Part shown: piece after piece, positions 7,918 through 16,445 of the stretch | How the letters are laid out: each line of letters opens with the position of its first letter | Numbering within the stretch: position 1 is the stretch's first letter | Assembly: GCA_020059605.1 (NCBI GenBank) | Contig: JAGVBT010000022.1 | Location: forward strand, 1-38,176 | Length of the DNA: 38,176 bases | DNA from: Deltaproteobacteria bacterium | Lineage (GTDB): Bacteria > Desulfobacterota > BSN033 > UBA1163 | Reading direction: 5' to 3' | Notes under the pieces: model-generated | What the model was told of the DNA's origin: nothing | The model's database searches: none | Seen by the model: the letters and a program-made list of their open reading frames with translations, nothing else | Made by a program: the position numbers and the translations under genes

Positions 7918-9111
7918 ATGTCTAAAGTGCTAATCATTGGAGCCGGTGGGGTTGGTGCTGTGGTTGCCCATAAAGTGGCAAAGGTCCCACGGGTCTTTTC
8001 GGAGATTATGCTGGCAAGCCGCACAAAATCAAGATGTGATGCCATTGCCAGAGCCGTTGGCGCCGATCGCATGAAGACCGCACAGGTGGACGCGGATCAT
8101 GTCGGGCAATTGGTTCAATTATTTAAAACGGTCCGGCCCGAAATCGTGATCAACGTCGCGCTCCCCTATCAAGATTTAAGCATCATGGATGCCTGTCTGG
8201 AAACCGGGGTCAATTACCTGGATACCGCAAGTTACGAACCTCCCGAAGTCGCCAAATTCGAATACAAATGGCAATGGGCGTACCATGAAAGATTTAAAAA
8301 GGCCGGTCTCACCGCCATTCTGGGTTGTGGCTTTGACCCGGGCGTGACTGGAGTTTTTACCGCCTATGCCGCCAGGCATCATTTTGACGAAATGCAAACC
8401 CTGGACATCGTCGATTGTAATGCGGGCGACCACGGAAAACCCTTTGCAACCAATTTTAACCCGGAAATCAACATTCGCGAGGTCACCCAGAAAGGAAAAT
8501 ACTGGGAGAACGGAAAATGGATCGAAACCGAACCACACGAAATTCACAAACCGCTGACCTATCCGAACATCGGACCCCGCGAATCCTACCTCATTTATCA
8601 TGAAGAATTGGAATCATTGGTGAAACACTTTCCCACGCTTAAACGGGCCCGCTTCTGGATGACGTTTGGACAGGAGTATTTAACCCATTTGCGAGTCATC
8701 CAAAACATCGGAATGGCCGGAATTAAGCCTGTTTTATATGAGGGCAAAGAGATTGTGCCTCTTAAGTTCCTCAAAGCGGTCTTGCCCGATCCGGGCGAAC
8801 TTGGGAAACACTATTCAGGGGAAACGTCAATCGGTTGCCGGATCAGGGGGATCAAGGGAAACAAGGAAAAATCATGCTACATCTATAATAATTGTAAACA
8901 CCAGGATGCCTATCGGGAAACGGGCTCTCAAGCCGTGAGTTATACCACGGGGGTGCCGGCCATGATTGGGGCAATGATGTTTCTGACCGGTCAATGGGAA
9001 GGGCCCGGCGTATTTAACACCGAACAACTCGACCCGGATCCCTTCATGGAGCAACTGAACCTCCATGGACTTCCATGGCACGAATTGCACGATGTGGATC
9101 TGGAATTATAG
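7918..9111 (+). CDS. carboxynorspermidine/carboxyspermidine dehydrogenase
   Basis: This enzyme of the saccharopine dehydrogenase family condenses putrescine (or diaminopropane) with aspartate semialdehyde and reduces the imine with NADPH, giving carboxyspermidine (or carboxynorspermidine). The Rossmann motif VLIIGAGGVGAVVAHKVA opens the protein, and GCGFDPGVTGVFTAYA and NIGPRESYLIYHEELESL are characteristic of this subfamily. The length, 397 residues, is normal. TTG, ATG and ATG codons follow each other at 7912-7920; AAGGGG is six bases from the last, so I start at 7918. The partner decarboxylase NspC lies 519 bp downstream. The cytoplasmic product is a polyamine precursor. Substrate preference between spermidine and norspermidine routes cannot be read here; agmatinase nearby favours putrescine. 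Confidence 0.93.
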   Translation: MSKVLIIGAGGVGAVVAHKVAKVPRVFSEIMLASRTKSRCDAIARAVGADRMKTAQVDADHVGQLVQLFKTVRPEIVINVALPYQDLSIMDACLETGVNYLDTASYEPPEVAKFEYKWQWAYHERFKKAGLTAILGCGFDPGVTGVFTAYAARHHFDEMQTLDIVDCNAGDHGKPFATNFNPEINIREVTQKGKYWENGKWIETEPHEIHKPLTYPNIGPRESYLIYHEELESLVKHFPTLKRARFWMTFGQEYLTHLRVIQNIGMAGIKPVLYEGKEIVPLKFLKAVLPDPGELGKHYSGETSIGCRIRGIKGNKEKSCYIYNNCKHQDAYRETGSQAVSYTTGVPAMIGAMMFLTGQWEGPGVFNTEQLDPDPFMEQLNLHGLPWHELHDVDLEL

Positions 9112-9180
9112 GCAACATTCTAACATGATTAACCCTGTGAATTTTCTTCCGCCACCTGTGCTGTAGATAATGAGCGCTAT

Positions 9181-9615
9181 GGAAATCCGAAATTCGAAGC
9201 CCGAAATCCGAAACAAGCACGAATTTCAACATCCGAATGACCTAAACAGGAGTTTAGAATTTGGAAAATTTGAATTGCTTAGAAAATAAATCGCCCCAAT
9301 CAATGAACGTAGGGGAGCCCCTCTGTGGGCTCCTCAATAGGGGCGGTCACGGAGGACCGCCCCTACGGTTGATAAATCGATTTTCATGGTTCGTGGGAGG
9401 CCAAGCGGGCATGACAATTACCTTGAAAATACCTCCTCTCCCCTGGTGGGAGAGGATTGTCGATTAGACCCGACCGCGGGAGGTGAGGGGGAATTGAGGC
9501 AATTTTCCACCCCCACCCCCGCCCTCCCCCATCAAGGGGGAGGGGACTTAGACTTATTTTCATCATTCGCGGGTGACGAATTCGTCATGTAAAATTTGTT
9601 TCGGATTTCGAATTT
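9181..9615. repeat. nested palindromic repeats separating the two spermidine genes
   Basis: The 519-bp gap holds no gene. CGAAATCCGAA at 9202-9212 is the exact inverse complement of 9600-9610, framing the region. Inside, 9308-9367 is a 60-bp unit bounded by CGTAGGGG and CCCCTACG, with two internal hairpins (GGAGCCC/GGGCTCC and GGGGCGGTC/GACCGCCCC). From 9440 to about 9545 is another group of GC-rich arms (CCTCTCCCC/GGGAGAGG and CCCTCCCCC/GGGGGAGGG). These look like non-autonomous palindromic elements stacked in one intergenic site. Confidence 0.65.
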
Positions 9616-9630
9616 GATGCGAAAGCAGTT

Positions 9631-10761
9631 ATGTCCATTGACTTCAACAAAATTCCATCCCCCTGTTATGTGATCGATGAACAACTTCTAAGAAATAACC
9701 TTGGATTGATCAAAAAGGTAAAAGAGTCGGCCGGGGTTGATATCCTTGTTTCCCTAAAGGCTTTCTCCAACTGGGGGGTATTCCCGATCTTTAAGGAATA
9801 CGGTTTTGCCGCCTCGGCCAGTTCAAGCTATGAAGCGCGTCTGGCTTTTGAGGAGCTCGGGGCAAAAGCGCATACCCATTCGCCTGCTTTTGAAGATCAT
9901 TCGATCGCAGAAGTTTTAAAATACAGCAGCCATATCAACTTCAATTCCCTCAACCAATTCCGGAAATATTCTCAGATGGCCAGCCGAGAGGGTGTTTCGA
10001 TCGGTTTGCGCGTGAATCCCGAGTTTTCCGATTCCTCCTATGACATCTATAATCCCTGTAAACCTGGTTCTCGATTTGGCGTAACGGCTGAACAACTTGG
10101 CGTTGATCTCCCCCGGGAGGTTGAAGGTCTTCACTTCCATGCTTTATTTGAGGCGGATTCCCTCGCCCTGGAAAAACTGCTGGCCGTCTTTTTAAATAAA
10201 TGCGGCCAGTTTCTACCCGGGTTGAAATGGGTGAACATGGGAGGGGGCCACCTGATCACTCGAAAGGGTTACGATAGAGACCGCCTGATTCGAATCCTCA
10301 CCGGTTTTAAGAACAAACATGGCGTTCAAATCATTTTAGAACCCGGAAGCGCCTTCACCTATCAAACAGGCTACCTGGTATCCACTGTATTGGATATTGT
10401 TAATAATAACAGTATAAAAACGGCGATCCTCGATGTTTCCTTCACCTGCCATATGCCCGATTGCCTGGAAATGCCTTATAAGCCTGCGATTTTAGGGGCA
10501 ACCGATGAGGTGGCGGGAAAACCGACCTACCGGATGGGAGGGATCAGTTGCCTGGCGGGGGATACCATGGGGAATTGGTCTTTTGATCAGGAGTTAAAAC
10601 CGGGCGATCGAATCGTCTTCGACGATATGATCCATTACACAACGGTTAAAACAACCATGTTCAACGGTGTTCACCATCCTTCCATCGGAATATGGAACGA
10701 CCCATCAGGATTCAGGCTCATCAGAGAGTTTAATTACCAGGACTATAAAAATAGATTATGA
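9631..10761 (+). CDS. nspC: carboxynorspermidine decarboxylase
   Basis: A PLP-dependent fold-type III decarboxylase of the alanine racemase/ornithine decarboxylase superfamily, 376 residues. It removes CO2 from carboxyspermidine (or carboxynorspermidine) to give spermidine (or norspermidine). The N-terminal PSPCYVIDEQLLRNNL and LVSLKAFSNWGVF (lysine binding PLP) are typical, as are EGLHFHALFEAD, NMGGGHLITRKGYD, ILEPGSAFTYQTGYL and VSFTCHMPDCLEMPYKP, which distinguish NspC from LysA. The start at 9631 has only a weak ribosome binding site. It works with the dehydrogenase at 7918. The repeats between them may mean they no longer share one transcript efficiently. Confidence 0.95.
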   Translation: MSIDFNKIPSPCYVIDEQLLRNNLGLIKKVKESAGVDILVSLKAFSNWGVFPIFKEYGFAASASSSYEARLAFEELGAKAHTHSPAFEDHSIAEVLKYSSHINFNSLNQFRKYSQMASREGVSIGLRVNPEFSDSSYDIYNPCKPGSRFGVTAEQLGVDLPREVEGLHFHALFEADSLALEKLLAVFLNKCGQFLPGLKWVNMGGGHLITRKGYDRDRLIRILTGFKNKHGVQIILEPGSAFTYQTGYLVSTVLDIVNNNSIKTAILDVSFTCHMPDCLEMPYKPAILGATDEVAGKPTYRMGGISCLAGDTMGNWSFDQELKPGDRIVFDDMIHYTTVKTTMFNGVHHPSIGIWNDPSGFRLIREFNYQDYKNRL

Positions 10762-10905
10762 CCCCTGTCTGGCCAGGGAGGGGACGTTGGTTCTAAAACA
10801 ACTTCTTTCTGAGAGTTATATAACAGCGGATATTTTGCGGCAATGCCTTTACCCCCGACATCTTCAGTAGAGGAACACACGGTATTCTCTAATCTAAAAA
10901 AAGTC

Positions 10906-11011
10906 TTGACAAATTGAAAAAGGAAGTTATAATTCCGTCAGTTTAATTTATTAAACTGTTTTCTTTCTATACTGTCTTACACATTACTAAACTAATTTCT
11001 TTGTATACTGT
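10906..11011 (+). promoter_or_regulatory. promoter with repeated operators before the XRE-cupin regulator
   Basis: TTGACA (10906-10911) and TATAAT (10928-10933) have a 16-bp spacer. Downstream, GTTTAAT-TT-ATTAAAC (10941-10956) is a perfect 7-bp inverted repeat. A 27-bp unit at 10949-10975 is repeated directly at 10985-11011 with 23 matches, 36 bp apart, ending 12 bases before the ATG. The same unit occurs once at 7857-7883 (21 of 27 matches). The position downstream of the -10 suggests autorepression. Confidence 0.75.
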
Positions 11012-11023
11012 GCTTCTGGTTTT

Positions 11024-11560
11024 ATGAAGATCGGCGAACGCATTCGGAATTTGAGGCAATCGAGCAACCTGACCCAAGAGGAGCTGGCGGAGCGGGCCAA
11101 CTTGACCAAGGGGTTTATTTCCCAGATTGAGCGGGATCTGACCTCCATCTCCCTGGACAGCCTGGTCCAGATCCTTGAGGCCCTGGACGAAAACATCTCG
11201 GACTTCTTCCGGGAGGCCTCGGAGGAAAAAATCGTCTATCGGGTAAAGGACCGGGTGGCGATTGAGAAAGAGAAGATTGAAAAGTTTGAGCTTCTGGTCC
11301 CTGGGTCGACCAATCGGCGGTTGGAACCCATCCTCCTGACCCTCCAGAAAGGGGAAGCGACGCCAAAAGAGAAACCCCATGAAGGGGAGGAGTTTGGTTT
11401 GGTCCTTCAAGGAAGGGTTAACCTCCGTTTCGGAAGAGAGATTCTGAAGATCAAAAAAGGGGAATGTTTTTACCTTTCGGCAGAGAAGGAACATTGGCTT
11501 CAAAACAGCGGATCGAAGGAGGCAATGATCCTGTGGATCAGTTCGCCCCCTTCCTTCTAA
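11024..11560 (+). CDS. XRE-family regulator with cupin sensor domain
   Basis: A 178-residue cytoplasmic regulator. Residues 1-62 are an XRE/Cro helix-turn-helix ([40 protein letters not shown]). Residues 105-175 form a cupin ([43 protein letters not shown] turn, HWLQNSG). This is the layout of PuuR, the putrescine-responsive repressor of E. coli. Its place between the polyamine genes, 26 bp before arginine decarboxylase, and the repeated operator-like units in its own leader suggest it senses a polyamine and represses both promoters. That role is inferred. No strong ribosome binding site precedes the ATG at 11024. Confidence 0.88.
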   Translation: MKIGERIRNLRQSSNLTQEELAERANLTKGFISQIERDLTSISLDSLVQILEALDENISDFFREASEEKIVYRVKDRVAIEKEKIEKFELLVPGSTNRRLEPILLTLQKGEATPKEKPHEGEEFGLVLQGRVNLRFGREILKIKKGECFYLSAEKEHWLQNSGSKEAMILWISSPPSF

Positions 11561-11586
11561 ATTTTGAGAGAGGAGGGAGAAGAGCC

Positions 11587-12069
11587 ATGATCATTAAAAC
11601 CCCAACACATTATTTTATGGTTTCCGGAGCGTCAGAAGGATTTACCCCTCTCAATGCCTTTGACAGTGCCCTCCTCTGCGCTGGAATCGGAGACACCAAC
11701 CTGGTGAAGATGAGTAGCATTGTGCCACCCCGTTGCCGGCTCATTTCTCCCGTTGTTCTTCCACCGGGGTCCCTCGTCCCAACGGCCTATGCCTCCATTA
11801 CCAGCGATGTCCCGGGCGAGCTTATCTCTTCCGCCGTGGCTGTGGCCCTGCCAAAGGAACCCCATTATGCAGGTTTGATCATGGAATATTCCGCCCGTGG
11901 ATCGAGGGCGGAGATTGAAGAAACGGTTCGGCAGATGGCCATTGAAGGAATGAAGCTACGGATGCGGGAGATCAAGGATATTAAATCCGTTGCGATTGAG
12001 CACAGGGTTCAGAAGGTCGGCGCGACCTTTGCCGCTGTCGTCCTTTGGGACAGAGAAGAAACCGGATAA
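11587..12069 (+). CDS. pdaD: pyruvoyl-dependent arginine decarboxylase
   Basis: Converts arginine to agmatine, the first step to putrescine. The 160-residue length and sequence fit the PvlArgDC family: an early [13 protein letters not shown] segment, the self-cleavage site in [10 protein letters not shown], where Ser44 would become the pyruvoyl group after cleavage between Ser43 and Ser44, and the [14 protein letters not shown] and [11 protein letters not shown] motifs. The frame is open upstream, but the ATG at 11587 follows a GAGGAGGGAG and gives the family's N-terminus. Agmatinase follows 213 bp downstream and the regulator precedes it by 26 bp. Confidence 0.95.
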   Translation: MIIKTPTHYFMVSGASEGFTPLNAFDSALLCAGIGDTNLVKMSSIVPPRCRLISPVVLPPGSLVPTAYASITSDVPGELISSAVAVALPKEPHYAGLIMEYSARGSRAEIEETVRQMAIEGMKLRMREIKDIKSVAIEHRVQKVGATFAAVVLWDREETG

Positions 12070-12282
12070 GATAAGCCATGGTCCCTTGAAAAAGTCGGTA
12101 ACCTGTTCGGCCCGACCCAGATAAATCAACAAGCCCCGTTAGAAATTCCGGAAGGGCATCATTTCTAATGAGGCGCCCCCCCCAAAAAAAAAGTATAACC
12201 ACCCAGATCAGGAGATCGAAGCTTAAGATGCCGGAGCTTCTGGGTCGAGGTTCTCCTTTCATGGAACGGTGGAGGACAAGGA

Positions 12283-13146
12283 ATGGTCATTATGAGTCTT
12301 CCCTTCATGGAACAAACATTCGTCTCTGCCCAGGCCTCCTGGAAGGAAGCAGGCACAGTTATTCTTGGTTGTCCCTATGATGGCTCAGCTTCCTTCCGGC
12401 CTGGAGCTCGCTTCGGCCCATCCGCCATCCGTCGGGCTTCGTGGGGGATTGAGACCTTCAGCCCCTATCTTAAAAAAGATTTGACCCGCCTCAGCCTCCA
12501 CGATATGGGAGACCTTGAACTCCCCTTCGGAGATAAAAGAAGCTCCCTAGACTTGATTCAAAAAGCCGTTCGGAAGATCCTCTCCGGAAAAAAAATTCCG
12601 ATCCTGCTAGGAGGCGACCATCTCATCACCCTTCCGATCGTTGAAGAACTTGTTAAAATTTATCCCGGCCTTCATCTCGTCCATATCGACGCCCATACTG
12701 ACCTCAGAGAAGATTACCTCGGCGAGACCCTCTCCCATAGCACAGTGATGAGAAAGGTCGTCGACCATCTGGGCAGGGGGAGATTGTTCCAGTTAGGAGT
12801 CCGGTCCGGAACAGCAGAGGAATTTGATCTGGCGAGGAGGATGAAGTCTCTTGTCCCCTTAGAACAGAACTCTCTTAGGTCATTGGAAAAACATCTTAAG
12901 GGTAAACCTGTTTATATCAGCCTCGACCTCGATGTGGTTGATCCTGGCCTTCTTCCTGGAGTGGGAACACCCGAACCCGGTGGTCTAACCTTCCAAGAGC
13001 TTATATCCCTTTTCAAGGATCTACAAAACCTACACGTCATTGGATTCGACATGGTCGAACTCACTCCGGATTACGATCCGACTCAAATCTCCTCGTTGAC
13101 CGCTTCGGTCATCCTGAGAGAAATGATCCTCACCTTCTGTTCCTAA
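12283..13146 (+). CDS. speB: agmatinase
   Basis: A manganese ureohydrolase that splits agmatine into putrescine and urea. All metal ligand motifs are present: GGDHLITLP, HIDAHTDLRE and SLDLDVVDP, plus GFDMVELTPDYD near the C-terminus. The 287-residue length is typical. The start at 12283 has GGAGG seven bases upstream; the ATG nine bases later is also possible. It follows arginine decarboxylase on the same strand, so the pair makes putrescine, the substrate of the dehydrogenase at 7918. No SpeD or SpeE is seen, in line with the alternative spermidine route. Confidence 0.95.
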   Translation: MVIMSLPFMEQTFVSAQASWKEAGTVILGCPYDGSASFRPGARFGPSAIRRASWGIETFSPYLKKDLTRLSLHDMGDLELPFGDKRSSLDLIQKAVRKILSGKKIPILLGGDHLITLPIVEELVKIYPGLHLVHIDAHTDLREDYLGETLSHSTVMRKVVDHLGRGRLFQLGVRSGTAEEFDLARRMKSLVPLEQNSLRSLEKHLKGKPVYISLDLDVVDPGLLPGVGTPEPGGLTFQELISLFKDLQNLHVIGFDMVELTPDYDPTQISSLTASVILREMILTFCS

Positions 13147-13609
13147 TTCTTTTCTACAATTTGGCAAAAGAGATTGAAGAACGGATGCTTCAGCTTTACC
13201 AGGTTCGATCGGAAGCGGAATTTGTTCCCCCTGAGTCACTTGGAAGGATCACAAAGAAAACGCCAATGCTTGAAGAGCGCTATCAATAATGTGTACCTTA
13301 TTAAAATGAAATCTTGACCGCACCTACAAGTCCTCAGATCTCTTTATTAAGGCAGATTGCAGATTACCATTTGAAAGCAAGTAATAAACATTTCTACTGT
13401 ATGGCCGTAAACATACCCGGGACTGCACCCTTTTGTGAGATCGGCTGCACGAAAAACACCCTCAAGACCTCCCAAGCACAACGACTCATTTCCGAAAGGA
13501 GTGAACGATCGTAGAGGAAATAACGTAGAAGGATTACCAGAGTTTTAACCACTGCGGCCCGGATCTAATGTTGATAGTAGGACTCCTGTGAGTCCTATAT
13601 ATCAATCAT
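13147..13609. other. intergenic region with a possible short coding remnant
   Basis: No gene with family similarity is present. From about 13160 to 13289 the plus strand stays open and reads like the tail of a hydrophilic protein (LAKEIEERMLQLYQVR, then ESLGRITKKTPMLEERYQ and a stop), with no convincing start. It may be a decayed gene fragment. The rest shows nothing recognisable. Confidence 0.3.
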
Positions 13610-13789
13610 CTACTTCTTCCTATAAACATTCAACCCGATCTTCGTCCCTTCATGCCCATCAATGGCGACATTCCCTTCTGTCGAGGCAACGATGATGGTC
13701 TTTCCCGATGATGACGGCCCAAATTCTTTAGATAGATCAACCTTTATGGTCAGGGTGTTGCCATCTACCTTCATCTCCACATTTTTCAT
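13610..13789 (-). CDS. small conserved-looking protein, 59 residues
   Basis: The minus strand encodes a 59-residue protein starting MKNVEMKVDGNTLTIKVDLS and ending KIGLNVYRKK. The ATG at 13789 has an excellent ribosome binding site (AAAGGAGA, seven bases upstream), which supports real translation. The sequence is dominated by alternating beta-strand patterns (TLTIKVDL, KTIIVAST, GNVAIDG, TKIGLNVY), with no signal peptide or membrane segment. It resembles short uncharacterised proteins I associate with deltaproteobacterial genomes, but I cannot name a family or function. It stands alone between agmatinase (convergent) and the RRM gene (same strand). Confidence 0.72.
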   Translation of the reverse strand: MKNVEMKVDGNTLTIKVDLSKEFGPSSSGKTIIVASTEGNVAIDGHEGTKIGLNVYRKK

Positions 13790-14015
13790 ATACTATCTCC
13801 TTTAACGAGTGATAGCGTGCATCGGACAGCATCCGTAAAAAAACTAAAGAGGATTTGATTTTCTCGGCTATCATTTCGAGCCTGAGGAAATTTCACCTGT
13901 CCAAAGGACAATCAGTAATTTCATTTAAAAGGCTCTCCGGCTTTATGAACAGGAGCCATCCCAGCGGAAGATGAGGCGGTTCGGAGATTATGTCCATAGA
14001 CGAGCGTAGCCGAAA

Positions 14016-14333
14016 CTACCAGCGATCGCGTCCGCTGCCACGACCGCCCCCAAAACCACCACCGGATCGCCCACCTCTGCGAGGACTCTTTGCCTGCGCC
14101 TCGTTAACCTTAATGGTCTTGCCGTCAAGGCTCGTGCCATCCACCTTGGATATCGCCGTTTTAGCATCCTCATCGCGAGCAAAAGTCACGAATCCAAACC
14201 CCCGCGAGCGGCCCGTATCACGGTCTGTGATGACCTTGGCTTCGGTGATTTCCCCATAAGACGCGAACGCCTGGCGCAAGCCGTCGTCCTTCGTGTCCCA
14301 GCTCAGACCCCCTACAAATAGTTTCTTAGCCAT
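14016..14333 (-). CDS. RRM-domain RNA-binding protein
   Basis: A 105-residue single-RRM protein of the bacterial/cyanobacterial Rbp type. The RNP2 motif KLFVGGLSW and RNP1 motif SRGFGFVTF are intact, and the domain ends at GKTIKVNEAQ. The C-terminal 25 residues are a Gly/Arg-rich tail (RRGGRSGGGFGGGRGSGRD) like those of cold-inducible RNA-binding proteins. It is likely to bind single-stranded RNA in the cytoplasm. I start at 14333 (MAKKLFVGG), with AAAAGGAG ten bases upstream; the upstream open frame is Arg-rich noise. Such genes are often cold-regulated, but I see no proof of that here. Confidence 0.93.
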   Translation of the reverse strand: MAKKLFVGGLSWDTKDDGLRQAFASYGEITEAKVITDRDTGRSRGFGFVTFARDEDAKTAISKVDGTSLDGKTIKVNEAQAKSPRRGGRSGGGFGGGRGSGRDRW

Positions 14334-14565
14334 ACTTTCTGACGCTCCTTTTCTGCGTCGCCTTGGGCGACGACTTTTGATGGGTAGCGCCCGCCATTCA
14401 GCGTTCGCCACGTTTATTTACTTTTGTTGAATGCCCGAATCGTTTAAGAGGATGGACCAGCAATTTCCCTCATTCCATCCTGCTCCGCCTCAGCAATGAA
14501 GGGGTGTGAGTCCTCACACACGAGTCACTTTCAACCGATTGCATCACCATTGCCCATTCCTGATG

Positions 14566-14598
14566 AACCCACCTCCTCCCTTACCGGAGGGGTGGGTT
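14566..14598. repeat. strong GC-rich hairpin
   Basis: AACCCACC-TCCTCC and GGAGG-GGTGGGTT pair over 13 bp with one bulged base. No T run follows on either strand, so it is not an obvious intrinsic terminator. It is the only structure I see in the 14334-14657 gap between the RRM gene and the next small gene. Confidence 0.5.
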
Positions 14599-14657
14599 CT
14601 GTAGTGTTCGTGGTAAAGGAGAATAGGAAGTCTTTTTCATGGGAAAGAGGTATCGAG

Positions 14658-14822
14658 TTAAGGATCGGTTGGTTTTCTCTCTTCTTGCTCGACCTTCTCT
14701 GCGTCTGAAAGGGTGCGATCTCCTTTATGAAATCGTCGCTGTCTTCTCTCTTCCTGTTTTTTCTGGCGGGACAATTCTTTTTGCCGTTTTTGGGTTTTAT
14801 AAGCTCCAGCACGTTTTGGCAA
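14658..14822 (-). CDS. small charged protein, 54 residues, TTG start
   Basis: On the minus strand a GGGAGG lies five bases before a TTG at 14822, opening a 54-residue frame that reads (M)PKRAGAYKTQKRQKELSRQ and ends EQEERKPTDP. The protein is almost wholly Lys, Arg, Gln and Glu in its middle (KRQKELSRQKKQEERRQRR), with an acidic tail, as in a family of short basic proteins seen next to RNA-binding or cold-shock genes in proteobacteria. The RRM gene follows downstream on the same strand. A longer frame with an apolar leader exists upstream but lacks a ribosome binding site. The function is unknown; the call rests on composition and the ribosome binding site. Confidence 0.5.
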   Translation of the reverse strand: MPKRAGAYKTQKRQKELSRQKKQEERRQRRFHKGDRTLSDAEKVEQEERKPTDP

Positions 14823-15380
14823 AATACCCTCCCAATTACAGAAAAAGTATATCACGAAAAGGAAAAGAATTCCAATTCTATTCATCGAAATGAAAACGGA
14901 GTATTGGTTCCCAATTGTAATCTACACGTTTTTGTAAAACCTGCCAATTATTGACTACAGGAAGGACTTTTCAGGAAAATGATCCGAGAGAACTTCACCA
15001 AGTCGTGTTTTCCCTTCCAAAACTACCCAACCACGCTCTGCACGATCGTCCCCAAGGTTCTCACTTGAAAATCTTGCTCCGTGCCCCCGTCCTACCTCCT
15101 CTACCTACCTAATCTTCACTCTAAGATTGGCCCGATAGTTCATGATTACTGGTCGAATATGGATAATACTACAATCGACATTGTCTGTTAGGGGAAGAAC
15201 TAACTCTTACACATAAGGCTCCCAGTCTGCCCTCTTAAGGCCAAGAATATAACCGGCATCCCTTTTACTTACGATGGCTATATAAGACAGAGAGATCATC
15301 TAAAATCAAAAACGAGGAACTCTGTGGTGAAAGTAATCATTTTTCTGCTCTGCTTACTGCTTAATTGATAATTAAAGTGT
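14823..15380. other. intergenic region, nothing recognised
   Basis: About 560 bp between the small charged gene and corA. Short open frames on the plus strand have no ribosome binding site or family resemblance. I see no RNA gene, clear promoter or repeat. Confidence 0.5.
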
Positions 15381-16445
15381 TCATAACCATTTCTTTTTTC
15401 TGAAATAGATCAACATTAAAACCCCAATTCCAATCATGATCAACCAAATGATCGGATAACCCCAACGCCACTCCAGCTCTGGCATATGTTTAAAATTCAT
15501 CCCATAAATGCCAGCAAGAAAGGTAAGGGGCATAAATATGGTAGCGATGATTGTCAATACCTTCATCACAGCATTCAATCGATTACTGACGCTTGAGAGA
15601 TAAATGTCCAACATGCCCGAAACCATATCTCGGAATGTCTCAATGGTATCAATCACCTGAATAGTATGGTCATAAACATCTCTGAGATAGACACCTATGT
15701 TCTGTTTAATCAATAATGACTCCCCTCTTTCCAGACCACTGATCACCTCTCTTAAAGGCCAAACCGCCTTTCGTAAAAATATCATGTCTCTTTTTAATTG
15801 ATGAATGATCTGTAACGTGTCAGGAGTTGGTTGAGTGACCAACTTGTCTTCCAGGACTTCTATCCTTTCTCCTAATTTTTCAAGAATGATAAAATATTTG
15901 TCGACGATTGCATCCAACAAACCATAAGCAAGATAATCGGCCCCCATCTTCCTTATACGCCCTTTGCGATTTCTGATGTGCTCCCTAATGGGATTAAAAA
16001 TATCTCCTTCTCTTTCCTGAAAAGAAAAGACAAAATTGGGCCCCAAGACCAAACTGATTTGCTCTTTAATGATCTCTTTGCTCTTATCATTGTAGCCCAG
16101 CATTTTCAGGACGATATAAATATATTCCCCATAATCCTCCATTTTTGGACGTTGATCCGTATTAAGGATGTCTTCCAACACAAGAGGATGCAATCCATAA
16201 AAATCTCCCAATTTTTCCAGGATCTCAATCTTATGAAGACCATCCACATTAATCCATGTGACAGTCGATTTATCTTTAAAAGGTAAACATTCTTCAATAT
16301 TTTTGATTTCCTTCTCCTGTAATTGCGTTTCATCGTAATCGATGATGGTAATCTTCGGCTCTTCGACCTTTTTCTCGCCAATATGGACAAGGGTTCCAGG
16401 GGGGAGACCAGCCTTTTCTGATCTTTTCTTAATCATTTTTGGCAT
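15381..16445 (-). CDS. corA: magnesium/cobalt transporter CorA
   Basis: A CorA-family divalent cation channel of 354 residues, which would form an inner-membrane pentamer. The large N-terminal cytoplasmic domain is followed by the long stalk helix and two C-terminal transmembrane helices (VLTIIATIFMPLTFLAGIYG and GYPIIWLIMIGIGVLMLIYF). The selectivity signature YGMNF lies between them and the C-terminus is basic (RKKKWL). The frame allows starts at 16487 (GTG) and 16475, but the family N-terminus (KKRSEKAGLPPGTLVHIGEK) fits the ATG at 16445 best; none has a strong ribosome binding site. Mg2+ is the cofactor of the pyrophosphatase encoded upstream, but any link is only suggestive. Confidence 0.95.
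   Translation of the reverse strand: MPKMIKKRSEKAGLPPGTLVHIGEKKVEEPKITIIDYDETQLQEKEIKNIEECLPFKDKSTVTWINVDGLHKIEILEKLGDFYGLHPLVLEDILNTDQRPKMEDYGEYIYIVLKMLGYNDKSKEIIKEQISLVLGPNFVFSFQEREGDIFNPIREHIRNRKGRIRKMGADYLAYGLLDAIVDKYFIILEKLGERIEVLEDKLVTQPTPDTLQIIHQLKRDMIFLRKAVWPLREVISGLERGESLLIKQNIGVYLRDVYDHTIQVIDTIETFRDMVSGMLDIYLSSVSNRLNAVMKVLTIIATIFMPLTFLAGIYGMNFKHMPELEWRWGYPIIWLIMIGIGVLMLIYFRKKKWL

Noticed and set aside
13314..13514. 66-residue frame on the plus strand with a TTG start
   Set aside because: No ribosome binding site, no recognisable family, and composition unlike the neighbouring genes.
14531..14812. 93-residue minus-strand frame
   Set aside because: It overlaps the small charged gene in another frame and has no ribosome binding site or family resemblance.
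14727..14954. Plus-strand frame with an apolar, signal-peptide-like start
   Set aside because: It lies antisense to the better supported small gene at 14658-14822; the apolar stretch is the complement of its Lys/Arg-rich codons.
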